NCBI GenBank assembly: GCA_963920635.1
Contig: OY987299.1
Span: forward strand, 15,985,401-16,049,400
Direction of reading: 5' to 3'
Origin: Pseudeuparius sepicola
Lineage: Eukaryota > Arthropoda > Insecta > Coleoptera > Anthribidae
Length of the DNA: 64,000 nt
Numbering within the stretch: the stretch's first letter is position 1; the number at the start of each line of letters is the position of its first letter. Positions 53,081-64,000 of this stretch are shown one piece after another. The position numbers and the translations under genes were made by a program. Under the pieces are notes generated by a model that was not told the origin of the DNA, ran no database searches, and saw only the letters and a program-made list of their open reading frames with translations.

Positions 53081-53578
53081 ATGTATTCTCAGAATAAAAG
53101 AAAAGTGACAGATGATGGATACAGTGCAGGATGGAGTTCGTATAGTCAGTGGAAAACGGAAGAAAACGCAAATCCAATTAGGCGATTAAGGGACACTCAT
53201 GTGAGGCACTATAATGAAGGTTTATACGCGGGATGGTTTGATCATCAGGCTGGTAAGAATAGGCGTTTTCTGGAGGGTGACGTGAAAATGGATAAAGTTC
53301 AATATGGTGCAGGATATCAAGATGGATGGATCAGATACGGTCAGTGTTTTGCGAACGCTAATGACATTTACATGGCTAAATCTGATATCATTGCATATAA
53401 TAAGGCGTACTACGCAGGGTGGTTTAATCATCAGCGTCAAATCGAATACGAATCTGGCTATGTGGCAGGGTATTTTCGATTTGCGAATAATGAGGACATA
53501 ATACGAAATCGAACGACTTATAATTATGCATATTATGAAGGCTGGTTCGACCGTCTACGCAGACAACGACAGTGCTAA
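53081..53578 (+). CDS. Tandem YxxGW-repeat protein
   Basis: 165 aa from the ATG at 53081 (the frame also opens upstream at a TTG). It has six motifs of the form [GA]Y-x-[AED]-G-[WY], with the G-[WY] pair at residues 17, 51, 82, 113, 130 and 154, i.e. spacing 34, 31, 31, 17 and 24. Examples are GYSAGWSSY, GLYAGWFDHQ, GYQDGWIRY, AYYAGWFNHQ, GYVAGYFRF and AYYEGWFDRL. Between motifs lie charged helical-looking residues. I know no family with this layout; the aromatic repeat suggests a solenoid or an aromatic-rich structural protein. A TATA box lies 100 bp upstream and AATAAA follows the stop. Confidence 0.6.
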   Translation: MYSQNKRKVTDDGYSAGWSSYSQWKTEENANPIRRLRDTHVRHYNEGLYAGWFDHQAGKNRRFLEGDVKMDKVQYGAGYQDGWIRYGQCFANANDIYMAKSDIIAYNKAYYAGWFNHQRQIEYESGYVAGYFRFANNEDIIRNRTTYNYAYYEGWFDRLRRQRQC

Positions 53579-53622
53579 TATTTGTATATAAGTTTATTGT
53601 AACAAAATATATGAATTATTTT

Positions 53623-53628
53623 AATAAA
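53623..53628 (+). terminator. Poly(A) signal
   Basis: AATAAA 44 nt after the stop of the YxxGW gene. Confidence 0.4.
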
Positions 53629-54791
53629 ACAAAACATTAATTAATTTTAGTTTGTTTTATTTATATACTGGTTTCTTGTTTAGTTTTGTTTACCTATTCC
53701 TTACTAACCCACTTTAAAGCAATATTTTTATCGAGGAATTTTAAGTGGAATATTAATAATGTACACAGTTTTTTTTATCAAAATAACAATAACAGCAAAA
53801 TATTCTCATTTAAGTTTTAACATTGAAAGCCTTTTTTTATTAAAATCTCAGGTAGGGTCGCACGAGAAGATTTACAAGCAGGTGAAAATCTAAATAATTT
53901 GAACAGTCTGCTATAAAACTACCAGGCAGTAAATTTTTATAACATGCCATTTACAGGACTATAAAAAAAAGTCTGACAAAAAACATTTAAAAGTGGATCA
54001 TTGTTATGTAAGATTATCCCTTGAAGGAAGGGTCGCGCAAGAAGATTTAGAAACAGGTGAAAGTCTAAAGAATGTGAACAGCCTGCTATAAAAGTAAAAG
54101 GGGGCAAACTTGTCTGCATTTTTGTTGACTCGGCACAAAAAGATTCAAGGTACTAAAACCAGGTGAAGGTGTAACTAATTTGAACGGTCGGGTGTAAAAC
54201 TCTGAAAGGGTTAACTTTCTCTGGAATTATGCCAAAAATGGTTCGAGTCACTATCTGCGCTGGATTGGCTGTTTATAGAATTGTAGGTGGGAACTGAAAA
54301 GCTTCCTCCTACTTAGTAGATCCTTATAAAAGTACTGCATCCAACTGAGACGTTGGCGTCGAAAGTTGGCGTCGAAAGTTGGCGTCTAAAGTGGGCGGCT
54401 TAAGTGGGACTTAAAATGGGGACTTTACATGGGGAATTTGCATGGGGACTATGTATGGACTTCCTTAGAGGGCACAGAAATTATTATTTTTGTTAGAATT
54501 TTTATCATTAGGCATTATTATTTTTTGTTTGGAGCTACATCAAGCTGCAAGAAAAAATTGTGTTTGGTTTTAATTCAAGTTTCAGTTTTGCACTTTTTTT
54601 ATACTATTACTTTGTTGTACACCTGCTGGGTAGTTTGTTATTTTATTAATTTACTATGGGTAGAAGAAATGAAACATCTCTTATGCTATATATATTTTAT
54701 TTTTAATTGTTTAAAGTTCTTATTAATTTCATATATATCAATTTCATATTTTAGTTTCTGTAATTTTCGAATGTGAGACTCCAAAGTATTT
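53629..54791. repeat. Non-coding segment with degenerate repeats
   Basis: Two similar ~65-bp units (about 53855-53920 and 54030-54095) carry AGGGTCGC, AGAAGATTTA, CAGGTGAAA, TCTAAA and TGAACAG..CTGCTATAAAA; a third, weaker one is at about 54128-54205. A short triple of GTTGGCGTCGAAA follows at about 54350-54390. No reliable gene; a hydrophobic frame at 54429-54776 is probably chance. Confidence 0.55.
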
Positions 54792-55112
54792 TTATAGCTG
54801 TTCCGGTTCTTGGACGGAAAATTGAATATTAGTTGTTTTCCCGACAGGTCCATAACTAATAAGATAATACTTTCGCCCGTTGAAAATGTCCTTGTTTACT
54901 TGCTCAATTCGTTCTTCTGTAAATTCTACCGTGAACCTTTGCGGTAAAATTGTTTTGAAATCGTCGAATTCCAAGGATATCTTCTCGCCGAACTTGGTGT
55001 TTATTTTCGTAAATGCATGTACCTCAAACTTTCGGTTGACTTCCAAATCTTGGACCCTAATGAATTTCTTCAGGAACAAACTGTTATTTAAATGGGTCAC
55101 AAACGATGCCAT
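54792..55112 (-). CDS. Small OB-fold-like protein (possible ssDNA-binding)
   Basis: 106 aa, ATG at 55110-55112. The beta-rich pattern FIRVQDLEVNRKFEVHAFTKINTKFGEKISLEF, then ILPQRFTVEFTEERIEQVN and KYYLISYGPVGKTTNIQF, fits an OB-fold layout that recurs in small proteins near the ends of Polintons. A ssDNA-binding role in replication is inferred, not shown. It reads inward from the right TIR, 127 bp away. Confidence 0.55.
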   Translation of the reverse strand: MASFVTHLNNSLFLKKFIRVQDLEVNRKFEVHAFTKINTKFGEKISLEFDDFKTILPQRFTVEFTEERIEQVNKDIFNGRKYYLISYGPVGKTTNIQFSVQEPEQL

Positions 55113-55239
55113 ACTTTTAATCTTATTTAGTTAAGTTAAAAGTGAGAACTGTGTACTTTACCAATCAACCATCGAAATATATACTAAAAAAAGTGGAGGG
55201 GATCCCCCCACACAAATCCCCCCCACCGCTAGATTTTAT
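55113..55239. other. Short spacer before the right TIR
   Basis: Promoter-sized region of the OB-fold-like gene with a TATATA element at about 55176-55184 on the minus strand. No other feature. Confidence 0.35.
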
Positions 55240-55346
55240 CCCCGAAAACCCTATGCGGATCCTGGCTCAGGCTCAAAACCCTTATGCGGAAGCTGGCTCA
55301 CATATGGCGGCCATCTTTGAGCCAGGATCCGCTTTACTTAACTACT
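55240..55346 (-). repeat. Right terminal inverted repeat (107 bp)
   Basis: Inverted copy of 35964-36065. It contains the same internal GCGGATCCTGGCTC / GAGCCAGGATCCGC palindrome and has one extra GCCTGA-like insertion. Confidence 0.93.
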
Positions 55347-55352
55347 CTTACT
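55347..55352 (+). repeat. Target-site duplication CTTACT (right)
   Basis: Matches 35958-35963. Confidence 0.9.
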
Positions 55353-57602
55353 ACTTACTAACTAAACCACTAAAGTACTTGGCAGTTACAATATTTCAAA
55401 AATTAATTGGTAGTCTAATATTAATATATTTTGATAATACCTATTACAGTTTACCAACGATCATGTTTCTTGTGAAAGCGAAAAAACCACAAAACGCATG
55501 AATAGGAAGCAACAGCATAAAATGATAGAGTAGGTATAATTACATATTAGAAATCGAAAATCGGCATTACAATATTGAACGCAAATCTTATCTTCCGAAA
55601 ATATCTATCTATATCAAAGATACCTTTTAGATGAAATTTGTTACAGTTATTAAGATACATTAAAGCGATAACAGATGTTTTCATTAATTTTTGGTTTAAT
55701 CTATTATCGCAATATTAATTATATTTGAAAGCACTTGTTAAAAAGCACGACCAGGATTATTACAAAGTAATATTACCTACCGTAGTCTGTTTACCTAGGG
55801 ATTTTATCTTTATCTTTTTCCATCGTTGGTCATTACATTTAATTGACTGCTTCAATTTAAATCCAGATATAAAATATAATTAAAATGCTGGAAAAACTAA
55901 GTGCTTATTAGGTATATCAGGGACTAAGAAGCTTTATTGCAAGGTTGACAAAATATCATGATATTTATATAAATATCAAAATATCTAAGGTAGAAATACA
56001 TAATAATATGGTAAAAACAAACATCCATCAGAATGTATCCATACATCAGCTTTTTCTTTGGTATGTTTGGTTACTTTATTTCAACGAGGAACACAGAATA
56101 CAAACTCCAAACATTGCCAAACCAACATTTCAATTTTCCCCTAACGTCCGTCACACTTCCAACTTCCATTAAGCTGACACTATCAGTATACGGACTTAAG
56201 GCTGTAATAATTATTTAAATCTGGCAACGTAGCTTTATTCAGTACCCCCTGAAACCCCAATGTTCCAAGTTTTATTAATTTACTTCGCCGACTAAAATTT
56301 ATACATGCAAACTTATTCAAAACAGCCCAAAAATGTTATATTAATAAAGAAAATAGCAAAAAACGTCGTTGTATCTTTCTAAAATAATGCTTAAATATGC
56401 CATATTTTTTAAGTATGATTTTTTCGATACGATATGTTAACAAATGCTATTAGTGTTTTTTTTTATTGAAAATCTGGCAACTTAGTTTTAATTAGCACTT
56501 CGGAAACCCAAATACCCTACGTTTTATGAATTTACCTATATCGCCAACTAACATTTCTATAGGACCTTGTAGTTGGAAAAAATGTTTTTTTTTTAATTTT
56601 AAATTAAGAATCAGGAATGCTTTGGAAATATTTGAAAATCGTATAGGCTTGTTCGAAAGATCCTAAAAATGTCCCACTAAAGAAAACTGGGAACAAACAG
56701 CATCCTACCGTTTTAAAATAATACTTAATTATCACAGAAAATATGCCATATTTAGGTATTGTTTTAAAACGGTACGATTGTGTTCTTTTTCTGTTTTCTT
56801 TATTAGTGGGACACGTAAAAGGACACTTTCTACACACACACAACAATTCATTAAAATCGTGCAGCGCATCACAATTTTACAGGGTGTTCCGGATCAACTC
56901 TGAACACCCCTCTATATATCGTGACAACTTTGCTTTATTGTAATTTTTTTGTAGGTGACGTAGGTGCGCAGAAGAGTTTAATTTTCGTTCGCCTAGCTGA
57001 GATACCATTATGCGTGTAAGCTGTGTTAATAGGATAAAACTGCTAAATACTGGACGCAAACACAATTCGTTACCGTAAAAAGAAGGCATATCGTAATAAA
57101 GCTGGATATTTAAAATTTGGGACATTTCAAACGTCACTAACTGTCATACCAATAACCACAGAATGCCCCCCATAGCCTAGAATAAGTCGCCATTTTTTTC
57201 GTCGAGTGGCGCCACCCCAGTCCGTAACCGACAATGAAATATGACGTCATGCTCGGGTCTTTAATAGTGTCGGTCCAGCGCAGACCTATTTGAAGTTGGG
57301 TAGGTAGAGTTTCTTCACCAAAATGTTCGACCTTTCATAGAACGGCAACTCTGTTCTTCCCCATTTTCAACATATATTTATTGGTATCCCCGAACAAGGG
57401 ACTATGGATAATACGGCGGCACTCACAATACTAATTTTTAGATTAGCCAACAACTCTCTCTCTCAAAAGAGTGGAACTCAATATCAATGCATTTTAAAGT
57501 TGGAGTCCATTTGACAGCTGTCATTAAGGAGCTCTCTGTTATGAATAATATATTTTCTGTGATTATATTTCTCGGTTCATTTACCTTTATTTGTGAAAAT
57601 TA
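55353..57602. other. Gene-poor intergenic DNA
   Basis: A+T-rich with small inverted repeats (for example around 56690-56790). A TACAGGGTGTTCC near 56879 resembles a foldback end, but its partner was not located. No gene recognised. Confidence 0.4.
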
Positions 57603-57604
57603 TA

Positions 57605-58327
57605 CAGGGTGTTCGAAAAATAGACGGAGATATTTTAGAGGGTGATTCCCTGTTAAGAAATATGAAAAAAAGTTTCTATAAACATGGGTCCGGAAATGCA
57701 GAGTTTTCAAGATACAGGATGTTAAATAAAAAAAAATAAAACATGAAATTATTAATGTCTTAAAAATTATTTACTCGATTCTGTTGAAATTTGGCAATGT
57801 TATTTGTTGTATTAAGAGGCTAATTTCGCCCTAACTAGATTAAATTTATTAAGTCCAGTGGCGTCCCGGGGGGCACCTTAGCGAATATTATTATCAAAAA
57901 AATGTACGCCACTACCTTTTTTTGTAACTTTAATATTTTTTGTTTGATTAAGCATCTAAAAATACAACTTCTTTCCCTCTTGTATTGTTTTCCTATCTCA
58001 CTTCGTTTTCGAGAAAAAAAAATAAAAACCGTTTTATTGCATGTCACTGGACAAAATTGGTTGTAGTGTACTTTATGTTATGATATTGGAAAAGTTGCAA
58101 TAACACTCTTTCCTAGAAATGCTTTTGATTATTTGTTTTCCAAGGCACTTGTGATTTTTTTTGCAAAAATTGATAAACCAATTTTGTCCAGTGACATGCA
58201 ATATATTTAACATCCTGCATCTTGAAAACTCTGCATTTCCGGACCCATGTTTATAGAAACTTTTTTTCATATTTCTTAACAGGGAATCACCCTCTAAAAT
58301 ATCTCCGTCTATTTTTCGAACACCCTG
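57605..58327. mobile_element. Foldback element (723 bp) with TA duplication
   Basis: Ends CAGGGTGTTCGAAAAATAGA and its reverse complement, flanked by TA (57603-57604 and 58328-58329). The arms are at least 120 bp (to about 57725 and from about 58205). No coding capacity. Confidence 0.85.
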
Positions 58328-58329
58328 TA

Positions 58330-60054
58330 TCTGACCACCCTTGAGTTAAATATACACTGAGATTATACATATTTATGCGCCCTGGACGCGTTTCTTTTTG
58401 CTAATTACGCGTATTGCGATAAGCAAAGATTAATTGAAGACAATTTCTTTTAAAAATTCCACAAAGAATTTATCACTTTGTAACAAAGGATTTTATAATG
58501 TGCCCTTTGTGGGGCGATATTTTTAAAAAATAGTCGTTGTCATTGAAGAGTATAACAAGCCGTAGGTTGTAGGTTAACTCAGCCATTTATAATGGGGATC
58601 GCTGATGTCTTTATTAAAATCATTACAATAACAAATCGTCGGTTTGATAACAGCAATGAAGAAATAATAATTTATCTTTGTACCCGGTTTGTCTGTGTGA
58701 TATTAAAACTGACTAAAGTGATAATTTGTTTAATTAGACAAGATGTAGATTTTAAAATTCAAACTTGCTAGGCACATCCCACTCACTGAGGAATAAGTAC
58801 TTATCTGATTTAATCATACATCATATTTGTTGCAAAAAACGTTAAGGCAGGTTTATTAGTGTTTAGTGTTTTAATGCTAATAATTATTGTAATAGGATAA
58901 AATAGAAGAAAATATGAAAACTTCAACAAATTAAAATTCACGAAAGATAAGAAATAAAAAAAAACATAAAAAAATACTTTTGCGAGAATAGGGTATTTGA
59001 CAATATTTTTAATTGCTCTAAAATTGTACTCAGTTTACAGTAGATGCACCAACATAACACGTAATCAATGATACAACGGCTTTTCACCATTATTTATTTA
59101 TGATAATTAAAGACGAAGTTGCACAATTTTGTTCAGGCCGAAATCTACGGTTTCGTCATTCCATTGTCCAGAACGGCGAACGTGGCAACTCTGTGCCTCT
59201 CAGGAGAAACGGAATTACAACGTTGCCGGTGCCCGTTTGCAATAATTCGTGGAACAAGGGCAAATTGTACTTTTCTATTAAAATAACTCTAGCTTGAAGC
59301 AACCTTTGAGCTTTAACTAATGTAATTGCACACAAAAATGTTGTAACATATATACTTTTTGTTATTATACGAATGTGTTCCGTTTATTCACTCTTCTATA
59401 GCAAAATGGTGTATGTTTATGCGCTGAAAACTATATCCTTCATCTCTGTCTCTGTCATGTGACACTTTGGTTAAAATATGTGTATAAACAAAACATAATA
59501 TACGATAAATATTCAGACTTCAATAATTCCGAAATATTCGCGTATGTGGCAACACCACTTGCCCACCCGCACAATCAAATCATTAGTAGATATCTGTGCG
59601 ATTTACTATATAGTGTTTTTCTTATTTTTTGTTATATTGTTTGTGTAGTTATTGTGTTATTAGTGGTGTAGTGTAGGTAAATCATCATGAACAAGGATGA
59701 CGTGAAAAGGAAATCCGATAGATAATTTGCCTAAATTGGATGCTTTCATGGATCTAATATATATACTCAGACGTTCACGTCTACCGAAATTCGTGGGATA
59801 AAACTGCAAAGGTTTGTATCTTGTAGTAATAGTAAAGTATTACGAGTTATTAATAAAGGGAAAACTTGCGGTACCTATAGGCCCAACCTTGTCAAAAAAT
59901 ATTGCAGAAAAACCCGACTCAACACTTACGAAAAAACACTTCTTGGCTAAATGTAGTTTCACGGGGCATCCTAATCTGGGAGTTTGGGGTTATAATTTAG
60001 AAATTTTAACTTTCCTTGCAACTTTCACCGCAGAATAAGGTTATGTCTCAGAAC
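58330..60054. other. Gene-poor intergenic DNA
   Basis: A+T-rich; short frames only. No domain found. Confidence 0.4.
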
Positions 60055-62215
60055 ACTTCAGTGGAGCTAGAACAAAGGTTAAATGGGGAAAGAATTGCTG
60101 TTTTGAATGATCAATCTAATGCCCCTTTTGGATTTTTAAAAAAGTTCATGGCTCACTAGATATTTTGAAAAGAGTGATTTTTTGCTGTAGAGACAAAAAT
60201 TGTAGATAATTTTGGGCTTAATAAGATAAACTAATCCAATATTTTATGTTGTTTGTGATTTTTGAGATATGACATAAACTTGTGTTTTTTTAAATGTAAA
60301 TCACAGTTGGATGTGGCCATATCAAATCGGCCATTTTTTGAGCATTCCAAAGGTATAATACTCGGCTAGTTATTATAAAAAATAAGAGAGCTATGGCTAA
60401 TTTTCTGATTTTTTTTTAAATTTTCACAGAGTTAGCCATGGAATATTTTCATAATTACGTTCTATTTTATAATTAGACATACTTCAAACTTTCTAATATT
60501 TTGCTTTAAGCTGGTAACAAAATGTACCTAACAAAATAAAACAAAAATTAAAAACTCAAATTCAAATTATTATCGTATGTAATATCACTAGTGGCAGAAA
60601 TTTTATCGATAATTTTTTCGAAAGCGCTATTTTGCCTAGAAAGATCACGAGTATAAATTGGGTTTTTATTTTCTGATAAAATTCCGAGAGCGAAGCTCGA
60701 GGGATTTTATCTCTGAAAATAAAAGCCCAATTTGTACGAGTGGTTTTGCTAATGGACAAAATAGGGCTTAAGAATAAAATTATCTAGAAAAATTTCCGGC
60801 ACGAGTGGTATTTGTCGAGATTATTTCACGAATACGATTTAATAATTTCTGTATTGATTTTTTTCTATGTTTACATTTCCAAAACGACTCATTTTGAACG
60901 AGTTTATTGACAGCTTCGACTGTAGCGTTCGAGTAAACAAACATGACGCTTGGGCATCCAAGGCAAATGCGATTATACCTACACCCTGTCGGCGTTGGTT
61001 TATTTTCTGAATGTGTCATAAATTTAAACGGAGGCGGAGGTCTTAATAACAAGAATTTAGCAATGTAAAAGTTATATAAATTCATTGATATAATGCGTAA
61101 TAATACCGCAACATAATTTATAAGCTGCATAATTTAGAATAGTGTGAAACACACAAACTTTAAGAAGTAGGTACGTGTTTGTATCCAACAGATTCGCGGT
61201 TGCTAAGCAACGAAGTGATAATTTGCACAAGTGCAATTACCGGTAATTGCACTAGTGAAAATTATCGCTAGCAGAGGCATATCATTGGTTGGATTTTTAT
61301 GGAAGGAGCTACCTTATTGGATGCAAGCAGTATGAGGGAAATAATCATTTTAAAAGGTCACCTTTTAAAATAAAAAAGGTGTTCAAACAATCCACCATTA
61401 TTATTTATGCAAATATTGCATCTTTTTAAAACTGAATTTGTCGCCTTTCTTAGAGAGCGCCTGTCAATACTGGCAATTGCTTCTAAAACAGCTGCTCTTA
61501 ATTCAACAATTGCCTCATACTTTATTTTGAACTGTTCCCCACAAAAAGAAATCCAAAACAGACAAATCGGGGGATCGGGGCTATTTCTCCCTATCCAACT
61601 ATTTGGATAGAGCTGATCTAGGTAATTTCTTACGGGCAAATAATTATGTGGTGGAGCTCCATCATGATAATTTTTGTTTTATTTTGTTACTTTTTCTTAC
61701 CAGCTAAAAATAAAATATTTGAAAGTTTGAAGTATATCTTATTATAAAATAGAAGGTAATTATGAAAATATTCCATGGCTGACTATGTGAAAATTAAAAA
61801 AAAAACAGAAAATTAGCTATAGCTATTTTATTTTTTATAATAACTATGCCGAGTTATATTTTTGGAAAGCTTAACAAATTGCCGATTTGATAAGGCCACA
61901 GCCAACTATGATTTACATTTAAAAAAACACAAGTTTATGTCATATCTCAAAAAGCACAAACAACATAAAAAATTGGATAGATTATCTTATTAAGCCCAAA
62001 ATTATCGACAATTTTTGTCTCTGCAGTTTTTCTGTATATTCAGAAATAACGGAGCTACAGAGATCTGATGAAATAGCAAAAAATCACTCTTTTCAAAATA
62101 TCTAGTGAGCCATGAACTTTTTTAAAAACCCAAAAGGGGCTTTAGCATTCAAAACTGCAATTCTTTCCCCATTTAACCTTTGTTCTAGCTCTTGTAGTTT
62201 CCGAGATCCCCATAG
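60055..62215. repeat. Large inverted repeat (arms about 0.5 kb)
   Basis: 60055-60530 and about 61680-62215 are inverted copies (for example TTCATGGCTCACTAGATATT and its counterpart near 62096-62115). The centre holds a further A+T-rich segment with an X-box-like palindrome and a 22-bp palindrome. The right end is followed by ACTCACCCTGTATAA, a foldback-like edge. No gene. Confidence 0.65.
61199..61211. promoter_or_regulatory. X-box-like palindrome GTTGCTAAGCAAC
   Basis: Perfect match to the RFX X-box consensus (GTTGCT..AGCAAC). Nearby, 61231-61252 is a perfect 22-bp palindrome centred on ACCGGT. No gene adjoins, so function is doubtful. Confidence 0.3.
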
Positions 62216-64000
62216 TGGGCATCGAAAAAAACTCACCCTGTATAATTACCCATACATTATAAGATGCGCCTTATACCTCTGGCTTTGTATTGACCTAGTT
62301 CAAAGACAATCCTCCAGTTCTAATTCAATCAGTACCTACTCAACTCAACTCAAAGTTCGATATTCCCCCTGTTTATATAAAATATAATTTCATTATTGTG
62401 TGGGGTACACTAAACAGACACATGATCTAATATAAAAAAACAGATGTTCCCAATAAAAATCTAGGCCACACATGACAGGTATTCATATCGCCTCTCCCCA
62501 TGTGAAAACTGGAGCTCTGCACCAATATTAAAGTTTGCAATGAATTCTATAAATAATTTAACGTCAGTTTTATGTTTTTATCGCATTATCAACACATTTC
62601 CGTTTAATAGGGGCATATTTATGAAAATTTTATGAGAAATTGTCTGGTTTCCCAACAGAACATCGGCCAACACGAATAGCAAATGAGTTCGGCACCATTT
62701 TTCAGAGATAGGGTAAAATTTACCCGCGTGATTCGCATCAAATATGCTTAAGTTTCGAGGCATCGCCATAAGAAAATATGAAATAGCTGTATTCCTTATG
62801 AAGGTTGGGTAAATTGCACGAGGAAAATGCATTCTATAAAATACCAGAACAGCATCCTAAGGTTGGGAAAATAATATTTTTAATATGTTGTGAGTTATAA
62901 TATAAAATCATTATAGGACCGGCTTAGACCGGATGCAACCCCATGACGCAATAGGGTTGTTTCCTTCTATCAAATTTTCAAAACAGCGGTGTTAGAAAGG
63001 ACCATGATTAAGAAACATGTCTACAATATAGGCATTGTTGTTCTATTAATTATTTCCAAAGCCCATAATTTGAAAATAAAATTTGAATTTCCGAATGAGA
63101 GCCGAATGTAAAAATACGTCATTATGTAGGGCCGAATATTGCCGAAAGCAAAGTGACAAGTGTCCAATAACCCTGATTCCTGATCTACAATAATTCATCA
63201 GCTGATCATCAATTATGTTTTGTGGTTTAGGGAGAAGAAGACTTATCGGTTATGTTTTGTGGTTTGGCGGAAGAATTTTTAAAATTTTTAGTTTATTTAA
63301 ACTTTTAGGTTAACTTTTTTCCGAGAATTGTAAACTAATAAGACCATTTAAATCAACTGGCATTATAGCAATAACAATGCAAGTTATAAGAACGAATCAT
63401 GTTTGAAAATCTGCCTAGAATACCTGGAAAAATAGCTTTGACGTAGTATGTGTTTTGAACTTTAAATTAGAAGGCGGAAGACCTTTTATTTTCGTCGCTA
63501 AGATAATACATTTTTCATATCAGATTTTTAAATATTGTTTAAGCCTTTGCTGGATACCATTTCTGTAGAACCATGAGTGAGAGCATTTATTGTTAATGTA
63601 ATTAATTGATTATTTAATAAAAGAGAAATTTCATCATTCGCTACTGAAATGGGATAATTATTATTTATATTATTGTAAAATTGTACAATAATTCACATTA
63701 TACAATACGTAAAGAAGTGTACTCTGAATGAAGGTGGGTAATCTGAGTCTGAATGAAAATATCACACAATAAACAGAAAACAACATATTTGTGATAGAAA
63801 TCTCAAATCTCCAAAAGGCAGTGCGATATTGTATATTGTCTCCTAACAGAAGGGATCAGAGACCCTATTTTTTGCGCAAAACCGCCAGAATTCCAAACGA
63901 TCACACATTCCGTTGTTGCACACCTAACCACACAAGAAAACATGGCATTTTATGTACAAACTTACATCAAAATGATGTTCACGACAATAATATATCTTTG
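62216..64000. other. Gene-poor intergenic DNA to window end
   Basis: A+T-rich; no gene or clear element boundary seen. Confidence 0.4.

Larger units (their letters stand above)
35964..55346. mobile_element. Polinton / Maverick (adintovirus-like) element, near-complete
   Basis: 19,383 bp bounded by inverted repeats starting AGTAGTTAAGTAAAGCGG and flanked by the 6-bp duplication CTTACT. It encodes the diagnostic Polinton set: protein-primed PolB, DDE integrase with chromodomain, A32/FtsK-like packaging ATPase, adenain-like protease, double jelly-roll major capsid protein and penton-like protein, plus a PLA2/pX-like virion protein. The + strand block runs from 36174 to 44120 and the polymerase runs opposite. 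PolB, integrase, MCP and ATPase core frames are open end to end, so the copy is young. The visible damage is a one-base frameshift near 40373-40378. Whether it makes particles cannot be told from sequence. Confidence 0.96.

Noticed and set aside
54429..54776. 115-aa hydrophobic frame with many Phe/Ile/Leu
   Set aside because: A+T-rich DNA reads as hydrophobic by chance; no promoter, no conserved pattern, and it follows degenerate repeats.
55142..55501. 119-aa frame reading out through the right TIR
   Set aside because: Crosses the element boundary and TSD; cannot be a Polinton or host gene.
1..64000. CRISPR arrays, rRNA genes, bacterial operons
   Set aside because: No regularly spaced direct repeats with unique spacers, no rRNA-like sequence, and all signals are eukaryotic.

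Overview
The window is A+T-rich, repeat-laden nuclear DNA of an animal, most likely an insect or other arthropod. I infer this from the mobile-element families, GT-AG introns, AATAAA signals, and the lack of bacterial gene organisation. I cannot name the order or species, and I found no convincing intact host gene. Almost everything outside 35964-55346 is mobile-element debris.

The centrepiece is a nearly complete Polinton (Maverick, adintovirus-like) integrated virus/transposon at 35964-55346 (19,383 bp). It has terminal inverted repeats of about 102-107 bp (AGTAGT...ACTACT) and a perfect 6-bp target-site duplication, CTTACT, at 35958-35963 and 55347-55352. The left part, on the + strand, holds the virion and integration genes in close succession: a phospholipase A2/pX-like minor virion protein, an adenain-type cysteine protease, a penton-like protein, a small basic protein, the double jelly-roll major capsid protein, a membrane protein, a Lys-Ala-Asn-Asp repeat ORF, a C2H2 zinc finger, the packaging ATPase, a DUF8207-like protein, a coiled-coil protein, the DDE integrase with chromodomain, and an unknown acidic protein. 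A 1,245-aa protein-primed family B DNA polymerase (44164-47901) runs the other way. The right part is an accessory region: an unknown 249-aa protein, a small RNase H-fold-like protein, a Cys-rich zinc-binding protein, a three-exon Pro/Gln-repeat coiled-coil gene, a YxxGW-repeat protein, and an OB-fold-like protein. Most of these read open throughout. The exceptions are a one-base frameshift between the zinc finger and the ATPase, and a protease reading frame with no N-terminal ATG that sits just after a canonical -1 slippery heptamer.

The left flank (1-35963) is a stack of nested elements. Several boundaries can be proven inside the window because an uninterrupted second copy of the target repeat is present. 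There is a 2.3-kb foldback (79-2362); a 1.1-kb non-autonomous hAT-like element (7948-9042, TSD CACATGAG); a 1.5-kb foldback (12987-14484, TSD TA) and a 0.77-kb hAT-like MITE (14907-15673, TSD TAATAAAT), both inside a repeat whose inverted second copy is at 27213-28326; a 2.5-kb inverted-repeat unit carrying three tRNA-like sequences (16778-19327); a decayed hAT-type transposase (20400-20960); and a hAT-like element (22113-27176) containing another 3.3-kb element (22189-25465), which itself holds further insertions. Two GC-rich exon-like islands (15871-16290 and 21885-22112) are related to each other.

The right flank (55353-64000) is A+T-rich and gene-poor, with a TA-flanked foldback (57605-58327) and a large inverted repeat (60055-62215).
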